In this document: positions 8,525 to 17,119 of the stretch, piece by piece
Position numbering within the stretch: the stretch's first letter is position 1
Layout of the letters: each line of letters opens with the position of its first letter
Source: Silanimonas sp044377035
GTDB lineage: Bacteria > Pseudomonadota > Gammaproteobacteria > Xanthomonadales > Xanthomonadaceae
Length of the DNA: 64,000 nucleotides
Direction: 5' to 3'
NCBI RefSeq assembly: GCF_044377035.1
Contig: NZ_JBILJW010000001.1
Coordinates: 124,001-188,000, forward strand
Made by a program: the position numbers and the translations under genes
Notes under the pieces: model-generated
The model's database searches: none
Seen by the model: only the letters and a program-made list of their open reading frames with translations
What the model was told of the DNA's origin: nothing

Positions 8525-9424
8525 ATGCGGACGCACGATCGCCTGCGCATTGCCATCCAGAAATCCGGCCGCCTCTCGGACCCCGCCCGCGACCTGCTCG
8601 CGCGCGCCGGCCTGAGCTTCCGCGAGAGCCGCGACCGCCTGTTCTGCTACGGCGAATCGCTGCCCATCGACCTGCTCCTCGTCCGCGACGACGACATCCC
8701 AGGGCTGATTGCCGAAGGCGTCTGCGACCTCGGCATCGTCGGCCTCAATGTGCTGGCCGAGCAGGACTACGAGCGGCAGGCGAAGGGCGAGGGCGAGGCC
8801 TTCAGCGTCGTGCGCCGCCTCGGCTTCGGCCGCTGCCGCCTCTCGGTGGCCGTGCCGCAGGACTGGGAGTGGCCCGGCCCGCAGCGCCTCGCCGGCCTGC
8901 GCTGCGCCACCAGTTACCCGGCGCTTCTCGCCAAATGGCTGAAGGACAACGCCGTCGATGCCGAGCCAGTGCTGCTGTCGGGCTCGGTGGAGATCGCGCC
9001 GCGCCTCGGCAAGGCCGAGACCATCTGCGACCTCGTCTCGACCGGCGGCACGCTGGTGGCCAACCAGCTGAAGGAAGTGGCGGTGATCCTCGAGAGCGAG
9101 GCGGTCATCGCCGGGCCCTCGAAGCCCTTCAACGACGAGCGCCAGGCGCTGGCCGACCTGCTGCTGCGTCGCCTCGACGGCGTGCTGTCGGTGAAGGCCG
9201 CGAAGCTGCTGATGCTGCAGGCCGAGCGCGCCGCACTGGGCGAACTGCTGAAGCTGCTGCCGGACGTGGATGCGCCGCTGGTGACCACGCTCGACGGCGA
9301 TGGCTCGCGCGTCGCGGTACAGGCGCTGTGTCGCACGGCGGTGACCTGGCAGCGCCTCGAGGACATGAAGAAGGCCGGTGCCAGCGCCCTGATGGTGCTG
9401 CCGGTCGAGCAGATGCTGGCCTGA
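8525..9424 (+). CDS. hisG: ATP phosphoribosyltransferase, long form (histidine step 1)
   Basis: 299 residues, the length of the hexameric long-form enzyme with its own C-terminal regulatory domain, so no HisZ partner is needed. It condenses ATP with PRPP to give phosphoribosyl-ATP. The N-terminus LRIAIQKSGRLSDPARDLL, the segment DLGIVGLNVLAE and the PRPP-loop region ETICDLVSTGGTLVANQLKE are diagnostic. The final 75 residues (ALGELLKLLPDVDAPLVTTL onward) form the ACT-like domain that binds histidine for feedback inhibition. GGAG lies about 9 nt ahead of the ATG. Second gene of the his operon. Confidence 0.97.
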   Translation: MRTHDRLRIAIQKSGRLSDPARDLLARAGLSFRESRDRLFCYGESLPIDLLLVRDDDIPGLIAEGVCDLGIVGLNVLAEQDYERQAKGEGEAFSVVRRLGFGRCRLSVAVPQDWEWPGPQRLAGLRCATSYPALLAKWLKDNAVDAEPVLLSGSVEIAPRLGKAETICDLVSTGGTLVANQLKEVAVILESEAVIAGPSKPFNDERQALADLLLRRLDGVLSVKAAKLLMLQAERAALGELLKLLPDVDAPLVTTLDGDGSRVAVQALCRTAVTWQRLEDMKKAGASALMVLPVEQMLA

Positions 9425-9437
9425 GCACGACGATTGG

Positions 9438-10745
9438 ATGACGACCATGAAGACCCTCGACTGGGCCGGGCTTTCCGCTGACGAGCGCGCCGCCGCGCTT
9501 GCGCGGCCGCCCTCGAATTCAAGCGAGGAGCGCATCGCCGCCGTGCAGCGCATCCTCGCGCAGGTGCGCGCCGACGGCGACACGGCGCTGCGCGCGCTGA
9601 CCCGCCGCTTCGACAACGTCGAACTGGATTCGCTCGAGGTGGGCGCCGCCGAGTTCGACGCCGCCGAAGCGGGCCTCGATCCGGCGCTGCGCGCGGCGAT
9701 GATCGAAGCCAAGTCGCGCCTCGATGCTTGGCACCGCGCCGGCGCGCCGACGGAGTTCGAGATCGATACCGCCCCGGGTGTGCGCTGCGGCCGCGTGCTG
9801 CGCGCCATCGACACCGTCGGCCTGTACGTGCCGGCCGGCTCGGCGCCGCTGCCTTCGACCGCGCTGATGCTCGGTGTGCCCTCGCAGATCGCCGGCTGCC
9901 GCGAGGTGGTGGTGTGCACGCCGCCGCGGCCCGACGGCAGCGCCGATCCAGCCGTGCTGGTGGCGGCTCGGCTGTGCGGCGTCCGCCGCGTGTTCAAGAT
10001 CGGTGGCGCGCAGGCCATTGCCGCGATGGCCTTCGGCACCGAATCCATTCCGCGCTGCGACAAGCTCTTCGGCCCCGGCAACGCGTGGGTGATGCTGGCG
10101 AAGTCGCAGGTCACCGCGCTGCCCGACGGCCCGGCCATCGACATGCCGGCCGGCCCCTCGGAAGTGCTGGTCATCGCCGATGCCGGCGCCAATCCGGCCT
10201 TCGTGGCCGCCGACCTGCTGGCGCAGGCCGAGCACGGCCCCGATTCGCAGGTGGTGATGGCCACGGACAACGCGGCCTTCGCGGCGGCCGTCGAGGCCGA
10301 AGTGAAGGCGCAGGTCGCGCGCCTGCCGCGCGAGGCCATCGCCACGAAGGCCCTGGACTTCGCCCGCCTCATCGTCGTGCCCACGTTGGACGAGGCCTTC
10401 GCGATCAGCAATGCCTACGGCCCCGAGCACCTGATCGTGCAGCTTCGCGAGCCGCGGGCGTGGCTGTCGAAGATCACCTGCGCCGGGTCGATCTTCCTCG
10501 GCGACTTCGCGCCGGAATCACTGGGCGACTACTGCTCCGGCACCAACCACGTGCTGCCCACCGGCGGTGCGGCGCGGGCGTGGAGTGGTGTCTCCGTGGC
10601 GAGCTTCCAGCGCAGCATCAGCGTGCAGCAGGTGAGCCGCGAGGGCCTGCGCGCCATCGGTCCCTGTGCCGTCACGATGGCTCGCGCGGAGTCGCTCGAA
10701 GCCCACGCGCAATCGGTCGTCCAGCGTCTGGAGGCCTCGGCATGA
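9438..10745 (+). CDS. hisD: Histidinol dehydrogenase
   Basis: 435 residues. It catalyses the last two oxidations, L-histidinol to L-histidine, with NAD and zinc. Recognisable segments are GLYVPAGSAPLPSTALMLGVPSQIAGC, FGTESIPRCDKLFGPGN, MPAGPSEVLVIAD and LLAQAEHGPDSQ (the Gln/His/Glu zinc and catalytic region), ending with GDYCSGTNHVLPTGGAARAWSGVS. A second in-frame ATG three codons in (9447) is an equally possible start; neither has a strong ribosome-binding site. Its stop overlaps the hisC ATG (ATGA). Confidence 0.97.
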   Translation: MTTMKTLDWAGLSADERAAALARPPSNSSEERIAAVQRILAQVRADGDTALRALTRRFDNVELDSLEVGAAEFDAAEAGLDPALRAAMIEAKSRLDAWHRAGAPTEFEIDTAPGVRCGRVLRAIDTVGLYVPAGSAPLPSTALMLGVPSQIAGCREVVVCTPPRPDGSADPAVLVAARLCGVRRVFKIGGAQAIAAMAFGTESIPRCDKLFGPGNAWVMLAKSQVTALPDGPAIDMPAGPSEVLVIADAGANPAFVAADLLAQAEHGPDSQVVMATDNAAFAAAVEAEVKAQVARLPREAIATKALDFARLIVVPTLDEAFAISNAYGPEHLIVQLREPRAWLSKITCAGSIFLGDFAPESLGDYCSGTNHVLPTGGAARAWSGVSVASFQRSISVQQVSREGLRAIGPCAVTMARAESLEAHAQSVVQRLEASA

Positions 10746-11845
10746 ACGTGCTCGATCTCGTCCGCACCGACCTGCGCGATTTCGGCGGCTACGGCTCGGC
10801 GCGCAAGACCGGCCTCAAGGGCCGCGTCTGGCTCAACGCAAACGAGAGCCCGTGGGCCTCGCCCGCCGATCCGGGGCAGGGCCTCAACCGCTACCCCGAG
10901 CCGCAGCCGGCTGCGTTGCGGGCGCGCCTCGCGGCGCTCTACGGCGTGCCCGAGGACAGCCTGCTGATGACGCGCGGCAGCGATGAAGGCATCGACCTGC
11001 TGACGCGCGCGCTCTGCCGCGCCGAGCGCGAGGCGATCCTCGTTTCCCCGCCGGTGTTCGGCATGTATGCCGTGTCGGCGCGTGTGCAGGGTGCGCCGGT
11101 GGTCGAAGTTCCGCTGGTCGACGATGGCGACCGCTTCCGTTTCGACATCGACGCCGCCCTGCGCGCTCTGGAACTGTCCGTCGCCAAGGCGCCGGTCAAG
11201 ATCCTCTACGTCTGCTCGCCGTCGAATCCGACCGGCGGCGCGGTATCGAACGCTGACCTCGAGCGCCTGCTGCGCGGTGTCGCTGGCCGCGCGCTGGTCG
11301 TGGTCGACGAAGCTTATGGCGAGTACAACGAGGCACCCGGCGCGCTTGCGCTGCGCGAGCGCTTCCCGAACCTCGTCGTGCTGCGCACGCTGTCGAAGGC
11401 TTATGCGCTCGCCGGCGCGCGGCTCGGCATCACCATCGGTGACCCCACGCTGATCCGCGTGCTCGCCGCCATCGCTCCGCCGTACCCGCTGGCGTCGCCG
11501 GCCGTCGCCTTGGCGCTCGATGCCGTGTCGCCCTCGGCCGCCGACGAGGCGAAGCGTCGTGCCGGTCGCATCGTCGCCGAACGCGGCCGCGTGGCCGAAG
11601 CGCTGCGCGGGCTCGACGGCGTGCGCGCCGTCTACGCCTCAGACGCCAACTACCTGCTGGTGCGCTTCGCCGATGCCGAGGCCGCCATGCAGGCCTTGCT
11701 CGCCGCGGGCGTCGTCGTGCGCGACCAGCGCGCGGCGCCCCAGCTCAAGGATGCCCTGCGCATCACCATCGGCACCGCGGAGGAGAACGACGCGATGCTC
11801 GCCGCCCTTGCTGCCCTCCCTGCGCGCGTCGCCGCGACGGCCTGA
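10742..11845 (+). CDS. hisC: Histidinol-phosphate aminotransferase
   Basis: 367 residues, a class I/II PLP aminotransferase. It transfers the amino group of glutamate to imidazole-acetol phosphate. Seen are the N-terminal VWLNANESPWASP, the conserved TRGSDEGIDLL, the substrate and PLP-binding CSPSNPTGG, the cofactor-contacting VDEAYGEY, and the Schiff-base lysine in RTLSKAYALAGARLG. The start ATG at 10742 overlaps the hisD stop by 4 nt, which marks it over longer upstream in-frame possibilities. Confidence 0.97.
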   Translation: MNVLDLVRTDLRDFGGYGSARKTGLKGRVWLNANESPWASPADPGQGLNRYPEPQPAALRARLAALYGVPEDSLLMTRGSDEGIDLLTRALCRAEREAILVSPPVFGMYAVSARVQGAPVVEVPLVDDGDRFRFDIDAALRALELSVAKAPVKILYVCSPSNPTGGAVSNADLERLLRGVAGRALVVVDEAYGEYNEAPGALALRERFPNLVVLRTLSKAYALAGARLGITIGDPTLIRVLAAIAPPYPLASPAVALALDAVSPSAADEAKRRAGRIVAERGRVAEALRGLDGVRAVYASDANYLLVRFADAEAAMQALLAAGVVVRDQRAAPQLKDALRITIGTAEENDAMLAALAALPARVAATA

Positions 11846-11854
11846 GACCCTGCC

Positions 11855-12997
11855 ATGCCCCAGAAGATCCTGTTCATCGACCGCGACGGCGTGCTCATCG
11901 ACGAGCCCGCCGACGAGCAGATCGATGCCTTCGAGAAGTTCCGACTCACCCGCGGCTGCATCGCCGCCCTGCAGAAGCTCCGCGACGCCGGGTTCCAGTT
12001 CGTCATGGTGAGCAACCAGGACGGGCTCGGCACGCCGAGCTTCCCGCGCGAGGCCTTCGAGGGCCCGCAGCGCCTGTTGCTGCAGATCCTCGAATCGCAG
12101 GGCATTACCTTCCGCGAAGTGCTCATCGACGAGAGCTTCGCGCGCGAGAACCTGCCCACGCGCAAGCCCGGCATCGGCATGGTCATGCACTACCTGCGCG
12201 ACCGCGACATCGACCTCGCGAACAGCGCGATGGTCGGCGACCGCGAAACGGACATGCAGTTCGCCACCAACCTCGGCGCGCGCGGTTTCCGCTTGAAGGA
12301 CGGCCACTACGACTGGGCGGGGATCGCGCACGCGCTCACCGCCTCGCCGCGCACGGCCACCGTCGAGCGCACCACGAAGGAGACGAAGATCACCGTGCAG
12401 GTCGACCTCGACCGCGCGAGTGAGCCGGCCATCGCCACCGGCCACGGCTTCTTCGACCACATGCTGGAACAGCTCGGCAAGCACGGCGGCTTCGGGCTCG
12501 CGGTGCGCTGTGCCGGCGACCTGCACATCGACGAGCACCACACCGTCGAGGACTGCGCGCTGGCCATTGGCCAGGCGTTGAAGCAGGCGCTGGGCGACAA
12601 GCGCGGCATCGGCCGCTACGGCTTCGATGGTGGCGAAGGGCAGGGCGGCGAACCCGCGTCGGCTGGCGCGGAGGCTTTCGGTGCCGACGCCCGCGCGGCC
12701 TTCGCGCTGCCGATGGACGAAACCCGCGCTGCGGCCGTGGTCGATTTCTCCGGCCGGCCGTACTTCGTCTTCGATGGGACGTTCCCGCGCACCGAGGTCG
12801 GCGGACTGGCCACCGAGCTGGTGCCGCACTTCTTCCGCTCGCTCTGCGAGACGTCCGGCCTGAACCTGCACCTGCAGGTGCGGGGCGAGAACACGCACCA
12901 CATGGTCGAAGCCTGCTTCAAGGTCGTCGCGCGCGCGCTGCGCCTCGCGATCCGCCGCGAAGGCACGGCGCTGCCGAGCACCAAGGGCGTGCTGTGA
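11855..12997 (+). CDS. hisB: Bifunctional histidinol-phosphatase / imidazoleglycerol-phosphate dehydratase
   Basis: 380 residues. Residues 1-165 are a HAD phosphatase (nucleophile in FIDRDGVLID, SNQDGLG motif, VGDRETDM). The rest is IGP dehydratase with the manganese histidines in FFDHMLEQLGKHGG, HIDEHHTVED and NTHHMVEACFK. Two oddities: the HAD zinc loop that in E. coli holds CxH and CxC reads DESFARENLPTRKP here, with no Cys or His, as also in Xanthomonas; and the dehydratase has about 25 extra residues (258-283, rich in Gly, Glu and Ala) between IGRYGF and LPMDE, which are adjacent in E. coli. The stop overlaps the hisH GTG start (GTGA). Confidence 0.96.
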   Translation: MPQKILFIDRDGVLIDEPADEQIDAFEKFRLTRGCIAALQKLRDAGFQFVMVSNQDGLGTPSFPREAFEGPQRLLLQILESQGITFREVLIDESFARENLPTRKPGIGMVMHYLRDRDIDLANSAMVGDRETDMQFATNLGARGFRLKDGHYDWAGIAHALTASPRTATVERTTKETKITVQVDLDRASEPAIATGHGFFDHMLEQLGKHGGFGLAVRCAGDLHIDEHHTVEDCALAIGQALKQALGDKRGIGRYGFDGGEGQGGEPASAGAEAFGADARAAFALPMDETRAAAVVDFSGRPYFVFDGTFPRTEVGGLATELVPHFFRSLCETSGLNLHLQVRGENTHHMVEACFKVVARALRLAIRREGTALPSTKGVL

Positions 12998-13629
12998 CGG
13001 ACACGTTGCCCGCCCTCGATGCCTCGCGCATCCGGCTGGTGCTGCTGGATTCCGGCGGCGCCAACCTGGGCTCCGTGCAGGCCGCGTTCGCGCGGCTCGG
13101 CGTGGAGGCGCCGGTCACCAGCGACGCGCAGCGCATCCGCGCGGCGACCCACGTGCTGCTTCCCGGCGTCGGCGCCGCGGGCCCGGCGATGGCGCGGCTG
13201 CGCGCCAATGGGCTGGACCGCCTGATCCCCACGCTTACGCAGCCGTTGATGGGCATCTGCGTGGGCATGCAGCTGCTCTTCGAGCATTCGGTCGAGGGCG
13301 AAGTCGCCTGCCTCGGCCTGCTGCCGGGCCGCGTCGAGCGCCTGCCGGAATCGCCGGGCGTGCGCGTGCCGCACATGGGCTGGAACCGGCTGCAGGCCGC
13401 GTCGGCCGAAGCCGCGTCCCACCCGCTGATGGTCGGGCTCGACGGGCGGCATGCCTACTTCGTGCACAGCTACGCGTATCGCGGCGACGCGAACGCGCTG
13501 GCCACCAGCACGCACGGCGATCCGTTCACCGCCATTGCCGCCCGTGGCCACGTCATGGGGGCGCAGTGCCACCCCGAGCGCAGCGCCGCGACCGGCGCGC
13601 GCCTCCTCCGCAACTTCCTCTCGCTCTAG
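12994..13629 (+). CDS. hisH: Imidazole glycerol phosphate synthase, glutaminase subunit
   Basis: 211 residues with a GTG start overlapping the hisB stop. HisH hydrolyses glutamine and channels ammonia to HisF. The class I glutamine amidotransferase triad is visible: the nucleophile cysteine in MGICVGMQLLFE, and the His and Glu in GAQCHPERS. LLPGVGAAGPAM forms the oxyanion-hole region (PGVG). The N-terminus has about 10 extra residues (TDTLPALDAS) before the core begins at IRLVLLDSGGANLGS. Confidence 0.96.
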   Translation: MTDTLPALDASRIRLVLLDSGGANLGSVQAAFARLGVEAPVTSDAQRIRAATHVLLPGVGAAGPAMARLRANGLDRLIPTLTQPLMGICVGMQLLFEHSVEGEVACLGLLPGRVERLPESPGVRVPHMGWNRLQAASAEAASHPLMVGLDGRHAYFVHSYAYRGDANALATSTHGDPFTAIAARGHVMGAQCHPERSAATGARLLRNFLSL

Positions 13630-13637
13630 GCGTCATC

Positions 13638-14417
13638 GTGTCCTTCATCCTCTATCCCGCCATCGACATCCGCGAAGGCCGCGTCGTGCGTCTCCGCCAA
13701 GGTGACTACGACGCCGAGACCCGCTACGCCGACGATCCGCTGGCACTCGCCAAGCGCTACGCCGACGCCGGCGCCGAGTGGCTGCATCTCGTCGACCTCG
13801 ATGCCGCCAAGGCCGGCGGCTGGACGCTCGCCCCGCTCGTCGAGGCGATCCGCCGCGAGACCACGCTGAAGGTGCAGACCGGCGGTGGCGTTCGCGACGA
13901 CGGTGACGTTCTGACCATCCTCGGGGCGGGCGCCTCGCGCGTCGTCATCGGTTCGCTGGCCGTCCGGCAGGCGAACCGGGTGCTCGGCTGGCTGGAGCGC
14001 TTCGGCGACGATCGGATCACCATCGCTCTCGACGCCCGCGCGGACGACGCCGGCGTATTCCGCTTGCCGGTGCATGGTTGGACCGAGGCCTCGGGCCTCG
14101 CGCTGTTCGACCTGCTCAAGCGCTATGCCGACACCGGCCTGCGCCACCTGCTGTGCACCGACATCGCGCGCGACGGCATGCTCGCGGGCCTCAACCTCGA
14201 CCTCTACCGGGAGATCGCCACGCGCTTCCCCGAGGTTTCGGTGCAGGCCTCGGGCGGCGTAGCCTCGCTCGACGACGTCCACGGAGCCCTCGCGGCCGGC
14301 GCGGGCGGTGCCATCCTTGGCAAGGCGCTGTTGGACGGCCGGTTCACCTTGGCCGAGGCCATCGCCGCGATCGATGCCAAGGGCGCCGCGGTGGGCCCGT
14401 CGAAGGAAACCGCCTGA
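13638..14417 (+). CDS. hisA: ProFAR isomerase (phosphoribosylformimino-5-aminoimidazole carboxamide ribotide isomerase)
   Basis: 259 residues, (beta/alpha)8 barrel. It performs the Amadori rearrangement of ProFAR to PRFAR. ILYPAIDIREGRVVRL holds the catalytic Asp of strand 1, DLDAAKAGG and VQTGGGVRDDGDV follow, and LLCTDIARDGMLAGLNLDLY carries the second catalytic Asp. The GTG at 13638 is chosen because it directly precedes the conserved barrel start and lies 8 nt after the hisH stop; earlier in-frame codons would overlap hisH. Its TGA overlaps the ATG of hisF by one base. Confidence 0.95.
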   Translation: MSFILYPAIDIREGRVVRLRQGDYDAETRYADDPLALAKRYADAGAEWLHLVDLDAAKAGGWTLAPLVEAIRRETTLKVQTGGGVRDDGDVLTILGAGASRVVIGSLAVRQANRVLGWLERFGDDRITIALDARADDAGVFRLPVHGWTEASGLALFDLLKRYADTGLRHLLCTDIARDGMLAGLNLDLYREIATRFPEVSVQASGGVASLDDVHGALAAGAGGAILGKALLDGRFTLAEAIAAIDAKGAAVGPSKETA

Positions 14418-15190
14418 TGCTCGCGCGACGCCTCATTCCCTGCCTCGATGTCCGCGACGGCCAGGTCGTCAAGGGCGTGCGCTTCCGCGACCACGTCGTG
14501 ATGGGCGGCATCGAGGAACTCGCCCTGCGCTATCGCGATGAAGGCGCGGACGAGCTGGTGTTCTACGACATCACCGCCAGCCCCGAGGGCCGCAGTGTCG
14601 ATCGCACGTGGGTGGAGCGCGTCGCGAGGATCATCGACATCCCGTTCTGCGTGGCCGGCGGCATCCGCTCGGTCGAGGATGCACGGGCGATCCTCAATGC
14701 CGGCGCCGACAAGGTCTCGGTGAACTCGCCGGCGCTCGAGCGTCCGGAGCTGGTCGACGAACTGGCCGCCGCGTTCGGCGTGCAGTGCGTGGTGGTCGGC
14801 GTCGATTCGCTGAAGGACGCCGACGGCGAATGGCGAGTGCGCCAGTACACCGGCGACCCCTCGAAGACGAAGGCGCTGGGCCGTCGCACGCTGGACTGGG
14901 TCCGCGAGGCGCAGGGGCGTGGCGCCGGCGAGATCGTCCTGAACTGCATGGGCAGCGACGGTGCGAAGACCGGCTACGACCTTGAACAGCTGGCCGCCGT
15001 GCGCGCCATCTGCCGCGTGCCACTGGTCGCTTCGGGCGGTGCCGGCGCGATCGAACACTTCGTCGATGCGTTCCGCGTGGCCGACGTCGATGCCGCGCTT
15101 GCCGCATCGGTCTTCCATTCGGGTACCGTGCCGATCCCTGAGCTCAAAGCCCGCCTCGCCGAGGCCGGCATCGAGGTGCGACGTGACTGA
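14417..15190 (+). CDS. hisF: Imidazole glycerol phosphate synthase, cyclase subunit
   Basis: 257 residues, (beta/alpha)8 barrel related to HisA. It closes the imidazole ring and releases AICAR, working with HisH. MLARRLIPCLDVRDGQVVKG begins at the first residue and contains catalytic Asp11. DELVFYDITASPEGR, FCVAGGIRSVEDARAIL, the strand-5 catalytic Asp region with LNCMGSDGAKTGYD, and SGGAGAIEHFVDAF are typical. It starts by a TGATG overlap with hisA and overlaps hisI by 8 nt. Confidence 0.97.
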   Translation: MLARRLIPCLDVRDGQVVKGVRFRDHVVMGGIEELALRYRDEGADELVFYDITASPEGRSVDRTWVERVARIIDIPFCVAGGIRSVEDARAILNAGADKVSVNSPALERPELVDELAAAFGVQCVVVGVDSLKDADGEWRVRQYTGDPSKTKALGRRTLDWVREAQGRGAGEIVLNCMGSDGAKTGYDLEQLAAVRAICRVPLVASGGAGAIEHFVDAFRVADVDAALAASVFHSGTVPIPELKARLAEAGIEVRRD

Positions 15191-15830
15191 ACCCACCCCC
15201 GGCGCCCCGGCGCCCTTCGATCTCGACGCCCTCGACTTCGCGAAGCAGGGCGGCCTGCTGCCGGCCATCGTGCAGGACGCGCGCACGCGCCGCGTGCTGA
15301 TGCTCGGCTACATGAACCGCGCCGCCGTCGAGGCGACGGTCGCCACCGGCAAGGTCACGTTCTTCAGCCGCAGCAAGAACCGGCTGTGGATGAAGGGCGA
15401 GACCTCGGGCGACATCCTCGAGTTCGTCGCCATCACCACCGACTGTGATGCCGACGCGCTGCTGGTGCAGGCCATCCCGCATGGGCCCACCTGCCACTTG
15501 AAGCGGGCGAGCTGTTTCCCCGATGCCCCGGGCAGCGTGCTGGCCGAACTCGAAGCCACCATCGAGCAGCGCGAGCGCGAGCGCCCTCCGGGCAGCTACA
15601 CGACGACGCTGTTCGAATCCGGCGTGCGCAAGATCGCGCAGAAGGTCGGCGAAGAGGGTGTCGAAACGGCGTTGGCCCTCGTCGCGCAGGATGACAAGGC
15701 CGTGCTCGACGAGGCGGCCGACCTGCTGTTCCACACGCTCGTGGGTCTTCGCGCACGCGGCCTCGGCCTCGGCGACGTCGAGCACGTGCTGTCGAAGCGG
15801 CATCAGGCCAAGGCGCGCGTCACTGGCTGA
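15183..15830 (+). CDS. hisI: Bifunctional phosphoribosyl-AMP cyclohydrolase / phosphoribosyl-ATP pyrophosphatase
   Basis: 215 residues, HisIE fusion catalysing steps 2 and 3. The cyclohydrolase half spans about residues 20-110, with MLGYMNRAAVEATV, TFFSRSKNRLWMKGETSG and metal ligands in DCDADAL, GPTCHL and ASCF. The pyrophosphatase half (115-215) has the acidic helix motif KVGEEGVETALA and DEAADLLFHTLV. The GTG at 15183 overlaps the end of hisF and fits the expected start. It is the last his gene; its 3' end overlaps the convergent diguanylate cyclase by 11 bp. Confidence 0.95.
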   Translation: MTEPTPGAPAPFDLDALDFAKQGGLLPAIVQDARTRRVLMLGYMNRAAVEATVATGKVTFFSRSKNRLWMKGETSGDILEFVAITTDCDADALLVQAIPHGPTCHLKRASCFPDAPGSVLAELEATIEQRERERPPGSYTTTLFESGVRKIAQKVGEEGVETALALVAQDDKAVLDEAADLLFHTLVGLRARGLGLGDVEHVLSKRHQAKARVTG

Positions 15831-17022
15831 CGTCGCGCTTCGGCGCAGCGTCGGTCGTTCCCCCGGCGCCCGCCGTGCAGACGCGGTCGCGGCCACTGCC
15901 CTTCGCCGCGTAAAGCGCGCGGTCGGCGCGCCGCATCAACGCCTCGATGGAGCCCAGTCCGAAGCCGCTGGCGATGCCGATACTGACCGTCGCACGGATC
16001 TTCTCCCCATCGTGGTCGACCTCGAGGCGGCGGACCGCCTCGAGTACTTTCTCGGCGACGCGCTCCCCTGCCTCGGGGTGCGCGTCCACCAGCAGGGCGA
16101 TGAATTCCTCTCCGCCGATGCGGGCGACACGGTCGGATTGGCGCACGCTGCTCTGCACGGCCTGCGCGAACCGCTCGAGGTAGACGTCCCCCGCCGCGTG
16201 GCCGAGGCGGTCGTTGATGGACTTGAAGTGGTCGATATCGAGTGCCAGCACCACGACGGGTGTTTCGGCCGGAATACGCATGACCAGCATGGCGAGTTCA
16301 TCCTCGAGCCCGCTGCGGTTCAGGCAGTGCGTCAGGGCATCGGTGCGCGAACGTCGAACGAACACCACGAGGGCGCGGAAGCTCGCGAGCATCATCACGC
16401 ACAGGTTGATCGTGTTCCACAGCGCAAGGTCGAGCCAGACCCAGTCCGCGTAGTTGGGGACGAGGACCGGGCCCGAACCGGTCCACTCCTGCACCGACCC
16501 GATGGCGTAGAGCGGCACCAGCGCCGCGATGCAGGCGCCGGCCGCGATCGCCGGCACGCGGTACGGGGCCTGTTGGCGACGCAGGAGGACGACGGCCAAT
16601 CCCACGAGGCCGAGGCTGTTGGTCAGGTCCGATGACAGCTTCAGCGGGTCGATGCCCGGCCAGGGCAGCAGCGCCGATAGCAGGAGCACGACGGCGAAGC
16701 CCGATGCGACGACGGTGATGCGCGGACGACGCGGATCCTCGAGCAATCGGGCCATGCCATCGGCCATCGCCGCGCATCCGGCGGTCGAAGCGAGGAGCGC
16801 CGACCAAGCGATCCAGGGACGCTGCGAGGCGGGCACCCCGGCATCCAGCATGAGGATGAACAGGCTTGCGCCGGCGGTGAAACCGATGTGGCCGAAAGCG
16901 TAAAGGACGGCACCGCGCAGCGCCGGGTGCCGCGAGACGGCCACCAGCGACATCATCAACATGCAGAACGCCAAAGCGACGGCGCAATCGGCGATCAGCG
17001 AGTGCAGCAGGTCGGAACCCAT
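15820..17022 (-). CDS. Membrane-anchored GGDEF diguanylate cyclase
   Basis: 400 residues. The first 200 or so contain about six hydrophobic membrane segments with no recognised sensor domain; the C-terminal 170 residues are a GGDEF domain. The active site reads RIGGEEF, an active variant, preceded by RQSD five residues earlier, an intact RxxD I-site for product inhibition. VVVLALDIDHFKSINDRLGHAAGD contains the metal-binding Asp and substrate Asn. It makes cyclic di-GMP from two GTP. The ATG at 17022 is preferred over a codon 27 bp upstream because GGAGGAAGG stands directly before it. The short Thr/Asp/Lys tail has no visible function. Confidence 0.9.
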   Translation of the reverse strand: MGSDLLHSLIADCAVALAFCMLMMSLVAVSRHPALRGAVLYAFGHIGFTAGASLFILMLDAGVPASQRPWIAWSALLASTAGCAAMADGMARLLEDPRRPRITVVASGFAVVLLLSALLPWPGIDPLKLSSDLTNSLGLVGLAVVLLRRQQAPYRVPAIAAGACIAALVPLYAIGSVQEWTGSGPVLVPNYADWVWLDLALWNTINLCVMMLASFRALVVFVRRSRTDALTHCLNRSGLEDELAMLVMRIPAETPVVVLALDIDHFKSINDRLGHAAGDVYLERFAQAVQSSVRQSDRVARIGGEEFIALLVDAHPEAGERVAEKVLEAVRRLEVDHDGEKIRATVSIGIASGFGLGSIEALMRRADRALYAAKGSGRDRVCTAGAGGTTDAAPKRDVSQ

Positions 17023-17119
17023 CCTTCCTCCAGAGGCGCCGCGGTGCACTTGACCCAGCCGGGCGAAGCCTACCGTCCCTGCACCGTATCATTCCCGCCG
17101 GTCCCCTCAAGCCCGCCGA

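Noticed and set aside
17050..17092. TTGACC and TATCAT ahead of the metallophosphoesterase gene as a promoter.
   Set aside because: The spacing of 31 nt is too long for a sigma-70 promoter.
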